From contig CM029385.1 of assembly GCA_017165825.1 (NCBI GenBank), forward strand, positions 3,726,738-3,790,737: 64,000 nucleotides of DNA, given 5' to 3'. Below the pieces are notes generated by a model that had not been told where the DNA came from, did no database searches, and saw only the letters and a program-made list of their open reading frames with translations. Below are positions 38,080-47,880 of this stretch, one piece after another (position 1 is the first letter of the stretch; each line of letters begins with the position of its first letter). This DNA is from Hepsetus odoe (taxonomy: Eukaryota > Chordata > Actinopteri > Characiformes > Hepsetidae). The position numbers were made by a program, and so were the translations under genes.

Positions 38080-38320
38080 AATGTATTCTTCTTCTTCTAC
38101 TCTTTCTCTCGGCTGCTCAGATTAGAGGGCACTATTAGAGGTCCTATGCATCTTCCTCTTTCCACTTGGATGTTCTCTCTCACCACATTCATAAACCTCC
38201 TCTTTGTCTTCCTTCTTCTCCTTTTTCCTGACAGCTCCATCCTCAACATCCTTCTCCCGATATACTCCTCATGTCTCTGCTGCACATGTCCGAACCAGCT
38301 GTGGAGCTGATCGACACTGC
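38080..38320 (-). mobile_element. RTE-like LINE 3' fragment
   Basis: Antisense C-terminal remnant (KRRFMNVVRENIQV; GRRMLRMELSGKRRRRKTKR) with CTTCTTCTTCTAC at its 3' tail side and CGGCTGCTCAGATTAGAGGG. Same family as 27636, 45783 and 53325. It lies about 320 bp downstream (left) of cdkl5 exon 3, in intron 3. Confidence 0.7.
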
Positions 38321-38636
38321 AAACAGTGTGTCAAGGTTGGGTTCTCAGGTTTTCATCGCGATTGCAAACTAAATTTAAATGAATCTTATTTTGCCAACCG
38401 TCCCTTCCTTTGTGGGAAAGTTATTCCTGATAGCTCAGCTCACCATTCCTGCTACACACAACCCGCTCACTGCCTGTTTATTTACTGGCTCGGGACTCAA
38501 CCAGGATTTAAAGAGATACGGCAGTCTCGCTAATGAAGATCAATGCGAGCCATGCAGGCAAAGATCTGCACAAGATGTCTAAGTGCAACATGCTCCCTCT
38601 TGCAGCAAAGGGATGAACAGTTCTCTCAGGTCTTAC

Positions 38637-38671
38637 CTTGTGTCTGCACTTGAGCACGACTCCATATGCTC
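38637..38671 (-). CDS. cdkl5: cdkl5 exon 3 (glycine-rich loop, residues 22-33)
   Basis: A 35-nt micro-exon bounded by acceptor CCCATGCAG and donor GTAAGA. It completes Gly22 and encodes AYGVVLKCRHK, the rest of the ATP-binding glycine loop (GEGAYGVV) and beta strand 2. Phase 1 in, phase 0 out, matching exons 2 and 4. It is isolated: 12.1 kb from exon 2 and 29.5 kb from exon 4. A GA-rich tract (38685-38713) sits just upstream of its acceptor on the minus strand as a CT-rich run and may serve as an extended polypyrimidine tract. Confidence 0.95.
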
Positions 38672-39628
38672 CTGCATGGGATGGAGAGAGAGAGAGTGAG
38701 AGAGAGAGAGAGAAGAGGAAAACGGTAAACAAGTTGTTAAGCTCAGTCTGTTAGTTCAGTGCTCATTGTTTGCAGACACTAGCTCGTTAAATCACCTGTG
38801 AAACCTTCATCATTTTTGCCGGGGGCGTCGTTTCCTTTCAGGGGCAAAATAAATGCCTTTAGAATTAATGAAGACCATAAATTATCTCATCTCCCCACAC
38901 TGCTGATATGCTGTTTAACATTCAAAAGCAGACAAGGTAAGATATTTCATCGCAAGGCTAATCATTTCCCGACTTCCAAATTCAGACTTCCAAACACGGC
39001 CTGTGAAAAGGACATCAGCCATGAAAATGTGCCGTCAGTAGGAAGCAACTGTTAGGTGATAAAACATTTCAACCACAACGAGTAAGGCTTTGGTCCCCAC
39101 GACGAGCTGAATACATCAAGTATGCACACACCTATAAAGGGGCAAAAAGCTAGTTTTGGCTCTGAAGAGGAAATCGACTGATTGATCCCCGAGTGAGAAC
39201 GTCGAGTTCATTTGCTTGGTGTCACTGCTGCGCGAGTGAATGTGCCATTCAGGGTAACAAGTGAAGAAGCTCTCCGGGGAACCTGCTTAAGGATACCGAC
39301 CCTGCATTCGCTGCACTGTGTGGATCCAAACAGAGGTGAGTCAAACGGGTAGGTGCTGGTTTTAATTGATTTTTTTCCTATTATGGGTGTCATAAACACT
39401 GCATATGGTGTTCATACATCCATATGGAACTGCGATGATGAAGAGTGAGTGCGAATGTGTACATGACAGTCCAGACTTGTATTTGTGTGTAAGTGGGGCA
39501 CAGTAGGCACTGGTTGAGTTTGGCAGGCGAGATGCTATCGGCGTTATCTGTGGCACAAATCGAAACTCCCCGAGGAGCTGAGAGTACTGAGAGCTCCTCA
39601 GGAACACATCCAGTAAAGATCAGCGCTG

Positions 39629-39631
<3 letters not shown>

Positions 39632-39691
<60 letters not shown>
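39632..39691. repeat. (CA)n microsatellite
   Basis: Pure CA run of about 60 bases in intron 2. Confidence 0.95.
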
Positions 39692-39692
<1 letters not shown>

Positions 39693-39950
39693 GGAAAGAG
39701 ATAACCTGCAAATTGAATTCATCAAAGCCGGGTCAAACCCAACACACAGGGCAAAACTGGGAGAATGAATAGCACTGGAATGAGGACACACCAGACAAAG
39801 ACAAGCCACAAGTGGCTCAAACAAACAGTTACCCTCACGTTACAGTTAAAGGTATTCTTCTTCTTATAATTTAAATGAATAAATAAAGACATAAAAAACA
39901 GCGTCCAAGATTCTTTGGACACTTTCTGCTTTCATTCATGTGGATGTAAC

Positions 39951-40070
39951 AAGCGGTGGAGTAGAGTTTAGGGACTAGGTCCTAGGATTGGAAGGTCATG
40001 GGTTCAAATCCCAGACCTGCAGGTTGCCCTGAAGTAACCTTGAGCAAGGTACCGTCCCCATCACCGCTCA
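39951..40070 (+). repeat. SINE family B, 3'-truncated
   Basis: AAGCGGTGGAGTAGAGTTTA, GGTTCAAATCCCAGACCTGC, CCTTGAGCAAGGTACCGTCC. It stops after CACCGCTC. Confidence 0.83.
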
Positions 40071-40938
40071 TGCACATCACCGACTACAGTGAACATACAG
40101 CCTGCCATTTTGGAGCGTCACAATTTGGCCCTTGCCTATTTCTCCTGCACACCTTCCAACTTCAAGAACAAGCACTTGCAGGGTGATAAGACAGCTTCCA
40201 TGTCCTCACACTTCCATGTGCTTGCTGGGATATCCATGCACCGTGAAGTTACTTTGTTACACTTTCTAAATTTCTTATTTTGTAGCTTTTCTAAGTGGTG
40301 AAATAAATTCTAGAATTTGTATCTAAATGGCTTAGATTAGTCTTCCATTTCATGGCTTGCCTTCAGATTCGCAGTCTGACCAATGGAACTGGAGTTTAGG
40401 GCGATATTTTAATTTATAGCATGCTGTGAGATAAACAGTGACATGCAAATCGAGTGAGTGCTGTTTTTCTTGGAATCAGCTCCATTGATATTCTCACTCC
40501 GACCAGTATGGCAAAATTCTCTTCCACTGCATGGTACGGTGTTGACCCAAATCCTAACCCCTAGGTGGTCCTTACCACTTAGAAGTAGCCATGAAATGAT
40601 TCATTTTATTGACTGCTAAAGCTTTTTCTGGCCATCATTTTTTAATATGTGCCGGAACATATCTGCCCCAGGACCAAGCCATCCGTCATATTTTCACTTC
40701 CAGATTTGAGCTCAAAAAGTGAACTAAACTGAAGAGAACCAAACTCCTGGGAGGAGTTGGCTGCAAAGTATGCAGTCAAAGCTTAGATCCTTGCAGCATT
40801 TCAGATTTCGCATCAGTTCTCTGCTGAAAAACATGTTTTTAGGTGAAACTGGACAGGCTTGGGAAATGACTGAAGTAAACAGTTGTTTTCACGTAGAGCA
40901 GACTGTGCGACAACATCCCGCAATCAATCATCAGGAAT

Positions 40939-40971
40939 TAATAGAAACTTAATAGAAACTTAATAGAAACT
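40939..40971. repeat. Three tandem 11-bp units at the LINE 5' junction
   Basis: TAATAGAAACT is repeated three times without a gap. One further unit lies directly after the 3' end of the LINE (44338-44348), marking the target-site duplication. The first 5' unit and the 3' unit also share two bases upstream (AT). Confidence 0.95.
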
Positions 40972-41133
40972 CCCCTCTTTGAACCGCCACCTTATCGTGG
41001 TGGTGGAGGGGTTTGCGTGTCCCAATGATCCTGGGGGCTATGTTGTCCGGGGCTTTATGCCCCTGGTAGGGGCACCCAAGGCAAACAGGTCCTAGGTGAG
41101 GGAAGAGACAAAGAGCGGTTCAGAGGACCTCTG
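40972..41133 (+). promoter_or_regulatory. Structured 5' leader of the LINE
   Basis: Begins CCCCTCTTTGAACCGCCACC. Visible stems: CCGCCACC with GGTGGTGG (one G-T pair) around TTATCGT, and GGGGC-TTTAT-GCCCC near 41047-41065. RTE-type elements elsewhere carry promoter or HDV-like ribozyme functions in the leader (established for some families). Whether this one does is not shown by sequence alone. Confidence 0.55.
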
Positions 41134-44100
41134 ATGATGCATAAAAACCTTGGAAGACGTTCTCCCTCGCCCGGACGTGGGTCACCGGGGCCTCCCTCTG
41201 GAGCCAGGCCTGGAGGTGGGGCCCGCTGGCGAGCGCCTGGTGGTCGGGCCTTCACCCATGGGGCCCGGCCGGGCTTAGCCCGAAGAGGCAACGTGGGTCC
41301 CCCTTCCCATGGGCTCACCACCTGTGGGAGGAGCCAAAGAGGTCGGGTGCATTGTGAGCTGGGCGGTGGCCGAAAACGGGGGCCTTGGCGGTCCGATCCT
41401 CGGCTGCAGAAGCTGGCTCTAGGGACGTGGAATGTCACCTCTCTGGTGGGGAAGGAGCCTGAGCTAGTGCGCGAGGTTGAGCAGTTCCAGCTAGATATAG
41501 TTGGACTCACCTCGACGCACAGCTTGGACTCTGGAACCAGTCTCCTTGAGAGGGGCTGGACTCTTTTCCACTCTGGAGTTGCCACCGGTGAGAGGCGCCG
41601 AGCAGGTGTGGGCATACTTATTGCCCCACGGCTTGGCGCCAGTACATTGGGGTTTACCCCTGTAGATGAGAGGGTGGCGGCCCTCCGCCTTCGGGTCGGG
41701 GGCCGGGTCCTTAGTGTTGTCTGCGCTTATGCGCCAAACAGCATTCTGGACTACCCACCCTTTCTGGGGTCTCTGGAGGGGGCGCTAGAGAGCGTCCCTC
41801 CTGGTGACTCTATCGTTCTGCTGGGGGACTTCAATGCTCACGTGGGTAATGACAGTGACACCTGGAAGGGCGTAATTGGGAGGAATGGCCCCCCCGATCT
41901 GAACCAGAGCGGTGTTTGGTTATTGGACTTTTGTGCTCGTCACGGATTGTCCATAACGAACACCATGTTCAGGCATAAGGATGTCCACATGTGCACCTGG
42001 CACCAGGACACCCTAGGCCGCAGTTCAATGATCGACTTTGTGGTCGTGTCATCGGACTTGCGGCCCCATGTCTTGGACACTCGGGTAAAGAGAGGGGCGG
42101 AGCTGTCAACCGACCATCACCTGGTGGTGAGTTGGCTTCGTTGGTGGGGGAGGATGCCGGTCAGACCTGGTAGGCCCAAACGTATCGTGAGGGTCTGCTG
42201 GGAACGTCTGGCAGAGTCCCCTGTCAGGACAAGCTTCAACTCCCACCTCCGTCAAAGCTTTAACCACGTCCCGGGGGAGGTGGGGGATATTGAGTCTGAA
42301 TGGACCTTGTTCCGCACCTCCATTGTCAAGGCGGCTGACCGGAGCTGTGGCCGGGAGGTGGTCGGTGCCTGTCGCGGTGGCAACCCTAGAACCCGTTGGT
42401 GGACACCAGCGGTGAGGGATGCCATCAAGCTGAAGATGGACTCCTACCGGGCCTTTTTGACCAGTGGGGCTCCGGAGGCAGCTGATAGGTACCGACAGGC
42501 CAAGCGGAATGCGGCTCTGGTGGTTGCTGAGGCAAAAACTCGGGCATGGGAGGAGTTTGGAGAGGCCATGGAGAAGGACTTCCAGACGGCTTCGAGGAAA
42601 TTCTGGTCCACCATCCGGCGTCTCAGGAGGGGAAAGCAGTGCACGGTCAACGCAGTGTATAGTGGGGATGGTGCGCTGCTGACCTCGACTCGGGACGTTG
42701 TGGGTCGGTGGGGGGAGTACTTCGAAGACCTCCTTAATTCCACCAACATGCCTTCCGAGGAGGAAGCAGAGCCTGGGGATATCGAGGTGGACTCTTCCAT
42801 CTCTGGGGTCGAGGTTGCCAAGGTGGTCAAAAAGCTCCTTGGTGGCAGGGCTCCGGGAGTGGATGAGATCCGCCCAGAGTTCCTCAAGGCTCTGGATGTT
42901 GTAGGACTGTCATGGCTGACACGCCTCTGCAACATCGCATGGACATCGGGGACGGTGCCTCTGGATTGGCAAACCGGGGTGGTGGTCCCCCTCTTTAAGA
43001 AAGGGGACCGGAGGGTGTGTTCCAATTATCGAGGGATCACACTTCTCAGCCTCCCGGGGAAAGTCTATTCAGGGGTCCTGGAAAGGAGGGTCCGTCGGAT
43101 AGTCGAACCTCAGATCCAGGAGGAGCAATGTGGTTTTCGTCCAGGTCGCGGAACAGTGGACCAGCTCTACACCCTTAGCAGGGTCCTGGAGGGTGCATGG
43201 GAGTTTGCCCAACCAGTTTACATGTGCTTTGTGGACTTGGAGAAGGCATTCGACCGTGTCCCTCGGGGGCTCCTGTGGGGGGTACTCCGGGAGTATGGGG
43301 TATCGGATTCCCTGTTAAGGGCTGTCCGGTCCCTGTACAACCGGTGTCAGAGCTTGGTCCGCATTGCCGGCAGTAAGTCGGACCTGTTCCCAGTGAGGGT
43401 TGGACTCCGCCAGGGCTGCCCTTTGTCACCGATCCTGTTCATAACTTTTATGGACAGGATTTCTAGGCGCAGCCAGGGCGTTGAGGGGGTCCGGTTTGGT
43501 GGGCTCAGGATTGGGTCTCTGCTTTTTGCAGATGACGTTGTCCTGTTGGCCTCATCATGCCGTGACCTTCAGCACTCTCTGGATCGGTTCGCAGCCGAGT
43601 GTGAAGCGGCTGGGATGAGAATCAGCACCTCTAAATCTGAGGCCATGGTCCTCAGTCGGAAAAGGGTGGAATGCCCTCTCAGGATTGGGAGTGAGACCTT
43701 GCCCCAAGTGGAGGAGTTTAAGTATCTTGGGATCTTGTTCACGAGTGAGGGTAAAATGGAGCGGGAGATCGACAGGCGGATCGGGGCAGCTTCTGCAGTA
43801 ATGCGGGCTCTGCATCGGTCCGTCATGGTGAAGAAGGAGCTGAGCCAGAAGGCAAAGCTCTCAATTTACCAGTCGATCTACGTTCCCACCCTCACCTATG
43901 GTCACGAGCTGTGGGTAGTGACCGAAAGAACGAGATCGCGAATACAAGCGGCCGAAATGAGTTTCCTCCGCAGGGTGTCTGGACTCTCCCTTAGAGATAG
44001 GGTGAGAAGCTCAGCCATCCGGGAGGGGCTCAAAGTAGAGCCGCTGCTCCTCCGCATCGAGAGGAGTCAGATGAGGTGGCTCGGGCATCTGATTAGGATG

Positions 44101-44313
44101 CCCCCTGGACGCCTCCCTGGTGAGGTGTTCCGGGCACGTCCCACCGGAAAGAGACCCCGGGGAAGACCCAGGACACGCTGGAGAGACTATGTCTCTCGGC
44201 TGGCCTGGGAACGCCTTGGGATCCGCCCGGAGGAGCTGGAAGAAGTGGCCGGAGAGAGGGAAGTCTGGGCATCCCTGCTGGAGCTGCTGCCCCCGCGACC
44301 CGACCTCGGATAA
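41134..44313 (+). CDS. LINE endonuclease/reverse transcriptase polyprotein, 1059 codons
   Basis: Uninterrupted ORF. Residues 1-93 are Gly/Arg/Pro-rich. The APE-type endonuclease spans about 94-335: TWNVTSL (Asn100), GDFNAHVG (231-238), DFVVVSS (301-307) and the terminal TDHH (326-329). The reverse transcriptase spans about 560-870: FKKGDRRVCSNYRGI (621-635), CGFRPGRGTVDQ (666-677), CFVDLEKAFDRVP (698-710), RQGCPLSP (759-766) and the catalytic FADD (798-801). The C-terminal region includes RWLGHLIRMPPGRLPGEV (981-998) and RPRGRPRTRWRDYVSRLAW. The start is the first ATG of the open frame; initiation further upstream cannot be excluded. The usual motif-II glutamate is not visible (GLTSTHS at 124-130). 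Confidence 0.9.
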   Translation: MMHKNLGRRSPSPGRGSPGPPSGARPGGGARWRAPGGRAFTHGARPGLARRGNVGPPSHGLTTCGRSQRGRVHCELGGGRKRGPWRSDPRLQKLALGTWNVTSLVGKEPELVREVEQFQLDIVGLTSTHSLDSGTSLLERGWTLFHSGVATGERRRAGVGILIAPRLGASTLGFTPVDERVAALRLRVGGRVLSVVCAYAPNSILDYPPFLGSLEGALESVPPGDSIVLLGDFNAHVGNDSDTWKGVIGRNGPPDLNQSGVWLLDFCARHGLSITNTMFRHKDVHMCTWHQDTLGRSSMIDFVVVSSDLRPHVLDTRVKRGAELSTDHHLVVSWLRWWGRMPVRPGRPKRIVRVCWERLAESPVRTSFNSHLRQSFNHVPGEVGDIESEWTLFRTSIVKAADRSCGREVVGACRGGNPRTRWWTPAVRDAIKLKMDSYRAFLTSGAPEAADRYRQAKRNAALVVAEAKTRAWEEFGEAMEKDFQTASRKFWSTIRRLRRGKQCTVNAVYSGDGALLTSTRDVVGRWGEYFEDLLNSTNMPSEEEAEPGDIEVDSSISGVEVAKVVKKLLGGRAPGVDEIRPEFLKALDVVGLSWLTRLCNIAWTSGTVPLDWQTGVVVPLFKKGDRRVCSNYRGITLLSLPGKVYSGVLERRVRRIVEPQIQEEQCGFRPGRGTVDQLYTLSRVLEGAWEFAQPVYMCFVDLEKAFDRVPRGLLWGVLREYGVSDSLLRAVRSLYNRCQSLVRIAGSKSDLFPVRVGLRQGCPLSPILFITFMDRISRRSQGVEGVRFGGLRIGSLLFADDVVLLASSCRDLQHSLDRFAAECEAAGMRISTSKSEAMVLSRKRVECPLRIGSETLPQVEEFKYLGILFTSEGKMEREIDRRIGAASAVMRALHRSVMVKKELSQKAKLSIYQSIYVPTLTYGHELWVVTERTRSRIQAAEMSFLRRVSGLSLRDRVRSSAIREGLKVEPLLLRIERSQMRWLGHLIRMPPGRLPGEVFRARPTGKRPRGRPRTRWRDYVSRLAWERLGIRPEELEEVAGEREVWASLLELLPPRPDLG

Positions 44314-44337
44314 GCGGGAGAAAATGGATGGATGGAT

Positions 44338-44348
44338 TAATAGAAACT
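44338..44348. repeat. 3' target-site duplication of the LINE
   Basis: TAATAGAAACT directly after the GGATGGATGGAT tail, identical to the three units at 40939-40971. Confidence 0.95.
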
Positions 44349-44463
44349 AACCTAAAGCTCAGAGACAACCACTGTCACCAACTGTGATGTATCTACTAAA
44401 AAGAACTCAAAAAGAACCGGAAACTCAAAACACATGCTAAAAGTATCTTCTGCTTCAGATGAT

Positions 44464-44645
44464 CTGGTGATGGTGGTAGGATCCTTGGCTATGGATCTAT
44501 GAACCAAGCGGTCACATTACCCTCCTCCAGCAATACCACCACTGGGTTCCTGAGCAAAACCCTTAACCTCAAGTTGCTCCAGGGAGACTGTCCCTGCAAT
44601 CAGGAACTGGAAGTCGCTCCGGAAAAGAGCGTCTGCTAAAATGCT
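44464..44645 (+). repeat. SINE family A copy
   Basis: TGGTGATGGTGGTAGGATCC head, CTGAGCAAAACCCTTAACCT, AACTGGAAGTCGCTCCGGAA, AGCGTCTGCTAAAATGC. The B box is eroded and the TAAATG tail is missing. Only 116 bp after the LINE. Confidence 0.8.
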
Positions 44646-44649
44646 GGGC

Positions 44650-45660
44650 TTTGGCTAGAAGGTTTGAATTGCTGGACTGGATGGTTTTTGGGTCTGAATC
44701 CAAACATAACCTGAAATCTGCATCCAAATCTGAACCTGCTGGTCATCAAAAAATTCGGAATAAACCTGATGGCATAGCTGTGCTTTCATCTAACAAACCA
44801 TTCAAATAAATAAAATGTAATCAAATGTTACGTTTATATTCTGCCAAATATTTTAGTCTGAAAACATTCTCTCTAATATGTAGTTCACATGCTATGCTCA
44901 TCATAAAAATCCTTTCTTTAGATTCAATTTACCACGCAATACATATATAAACATACATTATTAACATCCCTTAGCCAGTAAAGCACACATCCATGGTTTA
45001 AATGGATGCTAACAGGAGTGGATAAATGCTCTGTGCTCAGTGCTGTCAAAAGCAAGCCAGATTAGGACTAATCCAGGAATGGAAGTAGAGAGCAAGAATA
45101 AAGTAAGAAGTAAAACGAGATAAATGCAGGGAAAAGTCAGTTAAGCGGTGCAGGATGGCTCTAAGAACCTGCGAAATCTGAACGTGATCTGAGTCCGACA
45201 CAAGTTCAGAAAATGACAGCCGAAATCGCAGTGCTCGCGGTTTCAGACGAGAATTTCTTTACTGTATGTAAGAGAAATTGCTGCCATTCAAATGAGTGAA
45301 CTGGGGAAGAGCTCATGCGTGTTAAGTCGTGGCGACAGGCTTGCTCTCTCCTCTCTGGCGGATCCACATCACTGCCTGACCTCCCTACAGTGACTCAATG
45401 ACATCAGCTCACACTGATGAGCAAGACTGTCATCCTCTCACAACACACACACTCACACACACACTCATACACACACACACAGTGTGCATATCCTGCTGAG
45501 CGATCAAGAGATGTGATTTGCTTGCCTGAACGAACGCCCCTCTGCCCAGATAAATGCAGCATGAAGAGTGAATGATCGCTTGTGCTAGTGCGTTAGCATC
45601 TCTCTGCTGGTCAGCAGGGTGGCCAGAACGGTGGTGTTTCTGACACTTCTGTCCAATTAG
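44650..45660. other. Intron 2 stretch without recognised features
   Basis: No repeat family recognised apart from interrupted CA motifs (45441-45482). No supported ORF. Confidence 0.5.
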
Positions 45661-45664
45661 TTAA

Positions 45665-46578
45665 ACAGAAGCGACATTTCAGAAGCCCCAGAGCTGGCCC
45701 TCATTTCTTTATATTTAACTGAAGAATCACCTTGTTGGTGCAAAAATTATTTTATATCAAAATGTCTCACTGATGAAAAGACAGTAGGTGGGGCTGGAGG
45801 TGTCAGAGCTAAAGATGCTGAGATTTTCGTTGGGTGTGACGAGGATGGACAGGATTAGAAATGAGTATGTTAGAGGGACAGCTCAGGTTAGATGTTCTGA
45901 AGAGAAAGTCAGATAAGCAAGGTTATGTTGGTTTAGACATGTCCAGAGGAGAGACGAGGATTATACTGGGAGGAGGATGTTGAAGATGGAGCTGCCAGGA
46001 AAGAGGAGGAAGACCAAAAAGGAGGTTCATGGACGTGGTGGGAGAGGACATGCAGGTGATCATTTTGAAGGAGGAAGTTGCAGAAGACTGGAAAAAATTG
46101 AAATGGATAAACCACTGTGGCAACTCCTAAATGGGAGCAGCTGAAAGAAGAAGAAGGAGAAGAGAAGAAGAAGAAGAAAAAGACTTAAAAAAAAAGTCTT
46201 ATCTTTGAATTTTTAAGAAGATTCAATTAATGGGAACAAATGTTTTATCTAAAGATACAAGGTTCTAGATAAAGGGTTCCAACCACTCAGCATTCAGCAT
46301 CAGCAGCAAACTAATCTCCTGATCATCTGGAATCATCTGCTCCTGTTTCGTCATTGCTTCACGTCTTAAGTTAGACGCTTTGTTCTGCTTGTAGATCATT
46401 GTGTGGATTAACCAACACAAAACTATCAAACTGCTCAGGTACAGAGACTGGACTGAAAATGAGAGACAACAACACTGTCCTTCAGGAAGATCTGGAGAAC
46501 TGTTCCTCAACAAGACACCAAAATAAGACTCTTTAGAAGCAAAATATGGTAAAGTGAAAGGCACACTACTGGATGTGT
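45665..46578 (+). mobile_element. TIR family C copy interrupted by a LINE fragment
   Basis: The left part (CTCATTTCTTTATATTTAAC, GAATCACCTTG) and right part (AAAGATACAAGGTTCTAGAT, GACGCTTTGTTCTGCTTG, GTCCTTCAGGAAGATCTGGA) align with the uninterrupted copy at 56275-56767. Between them lies an unrelated LINE piece (45783-46186). The ends are diverged, so boundaries are approximate. Confidence 0.7.
45783..46186 (+). mobile_element. RTE-like LINE 3' fragment nested in family C
   Basis: Sense-oriented: ELEVSELKMLR-type start near 45800, RIRNEYVRGTAQVR, RHVQRRDEDYTGRRMLKMEL, then the 3' end CAACTCCTAAATGGGAGCAG and an AAG-rich tail (46145-46180). AAAAGAC occurs at both edges and may be the target duplication. 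5'-truncated and with an internal stop, so dead. Confidence 0.78.
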
Positions 46579-46579
46579 T

Positions 46580-47410
46580 ACAGGAAAAACTCAGTTTGTG
46601 GTGCTAACATGGCAAACGAGGTGTTTTGGCTGGAGTGAAAAAGGTCTGCATTATGATAACTCATTATTAGTGTTCAGCACGGGGAGAAGTGGGTCGGGAA
46701 AAAAGCGCATCAATAATAAGCTACAACGAGGCCCTGTAATGAGCTGTTTTAAATAAAGTCATTTATAACTGGAAGGGTCCCGCTATTTCCACATCCATCA
46801 ATCCTTCCAAAGCATCACCAATCACACCGAAAGCAGCAGTGGTCAAAGATAGCCTGCCACGCTAGGTGACAACATAGACCAGAACAAATCTGAATAAATC
46901 AATGTTAATGATACAAATTATTCATCCAATTTATTAATTTGTTCTTATTGAAGATAGGCCTGTAGTCGCTGTTCGGTTCAGTCCTCGGCTTCTGAGCCTT
47001 GGCTCAGATTTAAACATTATAATAAACTAGAACAATATTCTAAACGGATGTTTAATCAACCCTCTTTTCTCAAATGTAGAGTCCTACTAAAATAAATATA
47101 CATTCTGTAAGTTCTAGTTTTCTCACCGTCTGTATTTTTGTGAACATTTTTTTACTTTTTTTGTATTATACTGGTATTAGCAGATATGCAGAGGAAAAAT
47201 ATCAGATATATTTCAAAACTTCTTTCATAACCTAACAACGTAGCTCATAAATGGCTGATTCTATGATTTCAATGGGCAAAAATGTTGGATTTATCATAGA
47301 CATACACACAGAAAAGCTCTCTCTCTCTCACTTTTAGTGAGACACAAAATATTCTACAGGTTGCTGAGCCAAACCAGTCATTTCTTCAGATTTTCTTTGA
47401 CAAATGAGTG
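46580..47410. other. Intron 2 stretch without recognised features
   Basis: AT-rich; a short CT run near 47320-47330. No ORF or repeat family recognised. Confidence 0.5.
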
Positions 47411-47414
47411 TTAT

Positions 47415-47670
47415 GGGCAGCGGTGGCCTAGTGGTGAGGGAGTTGCCCTGCATCGGAAGATTGTGGGTTCGATTCCCTCACAAGTAGGTTGCCCTGAGGT
47501 ACTCCTGAGCAAGGTACCGTCCCCGTCACTGCTCCCCGGGCGCTTTCAATAGCTGCCCACTGCTGCACGGTGTTTGTGTGCATAGGTTAAAAGCAGAGGT
47601 CCAATTTCGTTGTGGTTCATGGTTTGCAGTGCTGTGACCTCGCAATGACAAGGGTTGTCTTTTTCACTTA
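47415..47670 (+). repeat. SINE family B, full-length copy
   Basis: GGGCAGCGGTGGCCTAGTGG, GGTTCGATTCCCTCACAAGT, CAATAGCTGCCCACTGCTGC, TTCGTTGTGGTTCATGGTTT, CTCGCAATGACAAGGGTTGT, tail TTTTTCACTT. Confidence 0.92.
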
Positions 47671-47770
47671 TGGCATTGCTTTTATTCCACAAACTCACTA
47701 AGTATGTAATCAAGAAGGTCTACGGGTTTCCTTCACTATGGAATGTTACTGCTTAAGCTTAAGCTGATTA

Positions 47771-47880
47771 AGCTGTGAGGTGGGACACTCAGCTTTGGAC
47801 CAAGACGTTGTGTGTTCCCATGCCAAGAGTTAAGAGCCTTAACCCCAAATTTCTCCAGGAACACCGTGTAGACAATTGTT
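47771..47880 (+). repeat. SINE family A, degraded copy
   Basis: TGAGGTGGGACACTCAGCTT, GGACCAAGACGTTGTGTGTT, AGAGCCTTAACCCCAAATTT, CTCCAGGAACACCGTG. The tail is absent. Confidence 0.6.

Larger units (their letters stand above)
40972..44337 (+). mobile_element. Apparently full-length Rex3/RTE-like non-LTR retrotransposon
   Basis: A 3.37-kb element with a 5' leader (40972-41133), one long ORF encoding endonuclease and reverse transcriptase, a very short 3' UTR (GCGGGAGAAAATGGATGGAT and on) and a GGAT/GATG tandem tail. Those are hallmarks of the teleost Rex3 branch of the RTE clade. The target duplication TAATAGAAACT flanks it. It lies in intron 2 of cdkl5, in the opposite orientation to the gene. 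The much higher GC content contrasts with the AT-rich intron around it. The lack of stops and the intact flanks suggest recent insertion. Confidence 0.88.

Noticed and set aside
41055..41615. 186-codon minus-strand frame, and other long frames overlapping the LINE ORF (for example 42444-43025)
   Set aside because: They are GC-rich shadows antisense to, or out of frame with, the reverse transcriptase ORF and resemble no protein.
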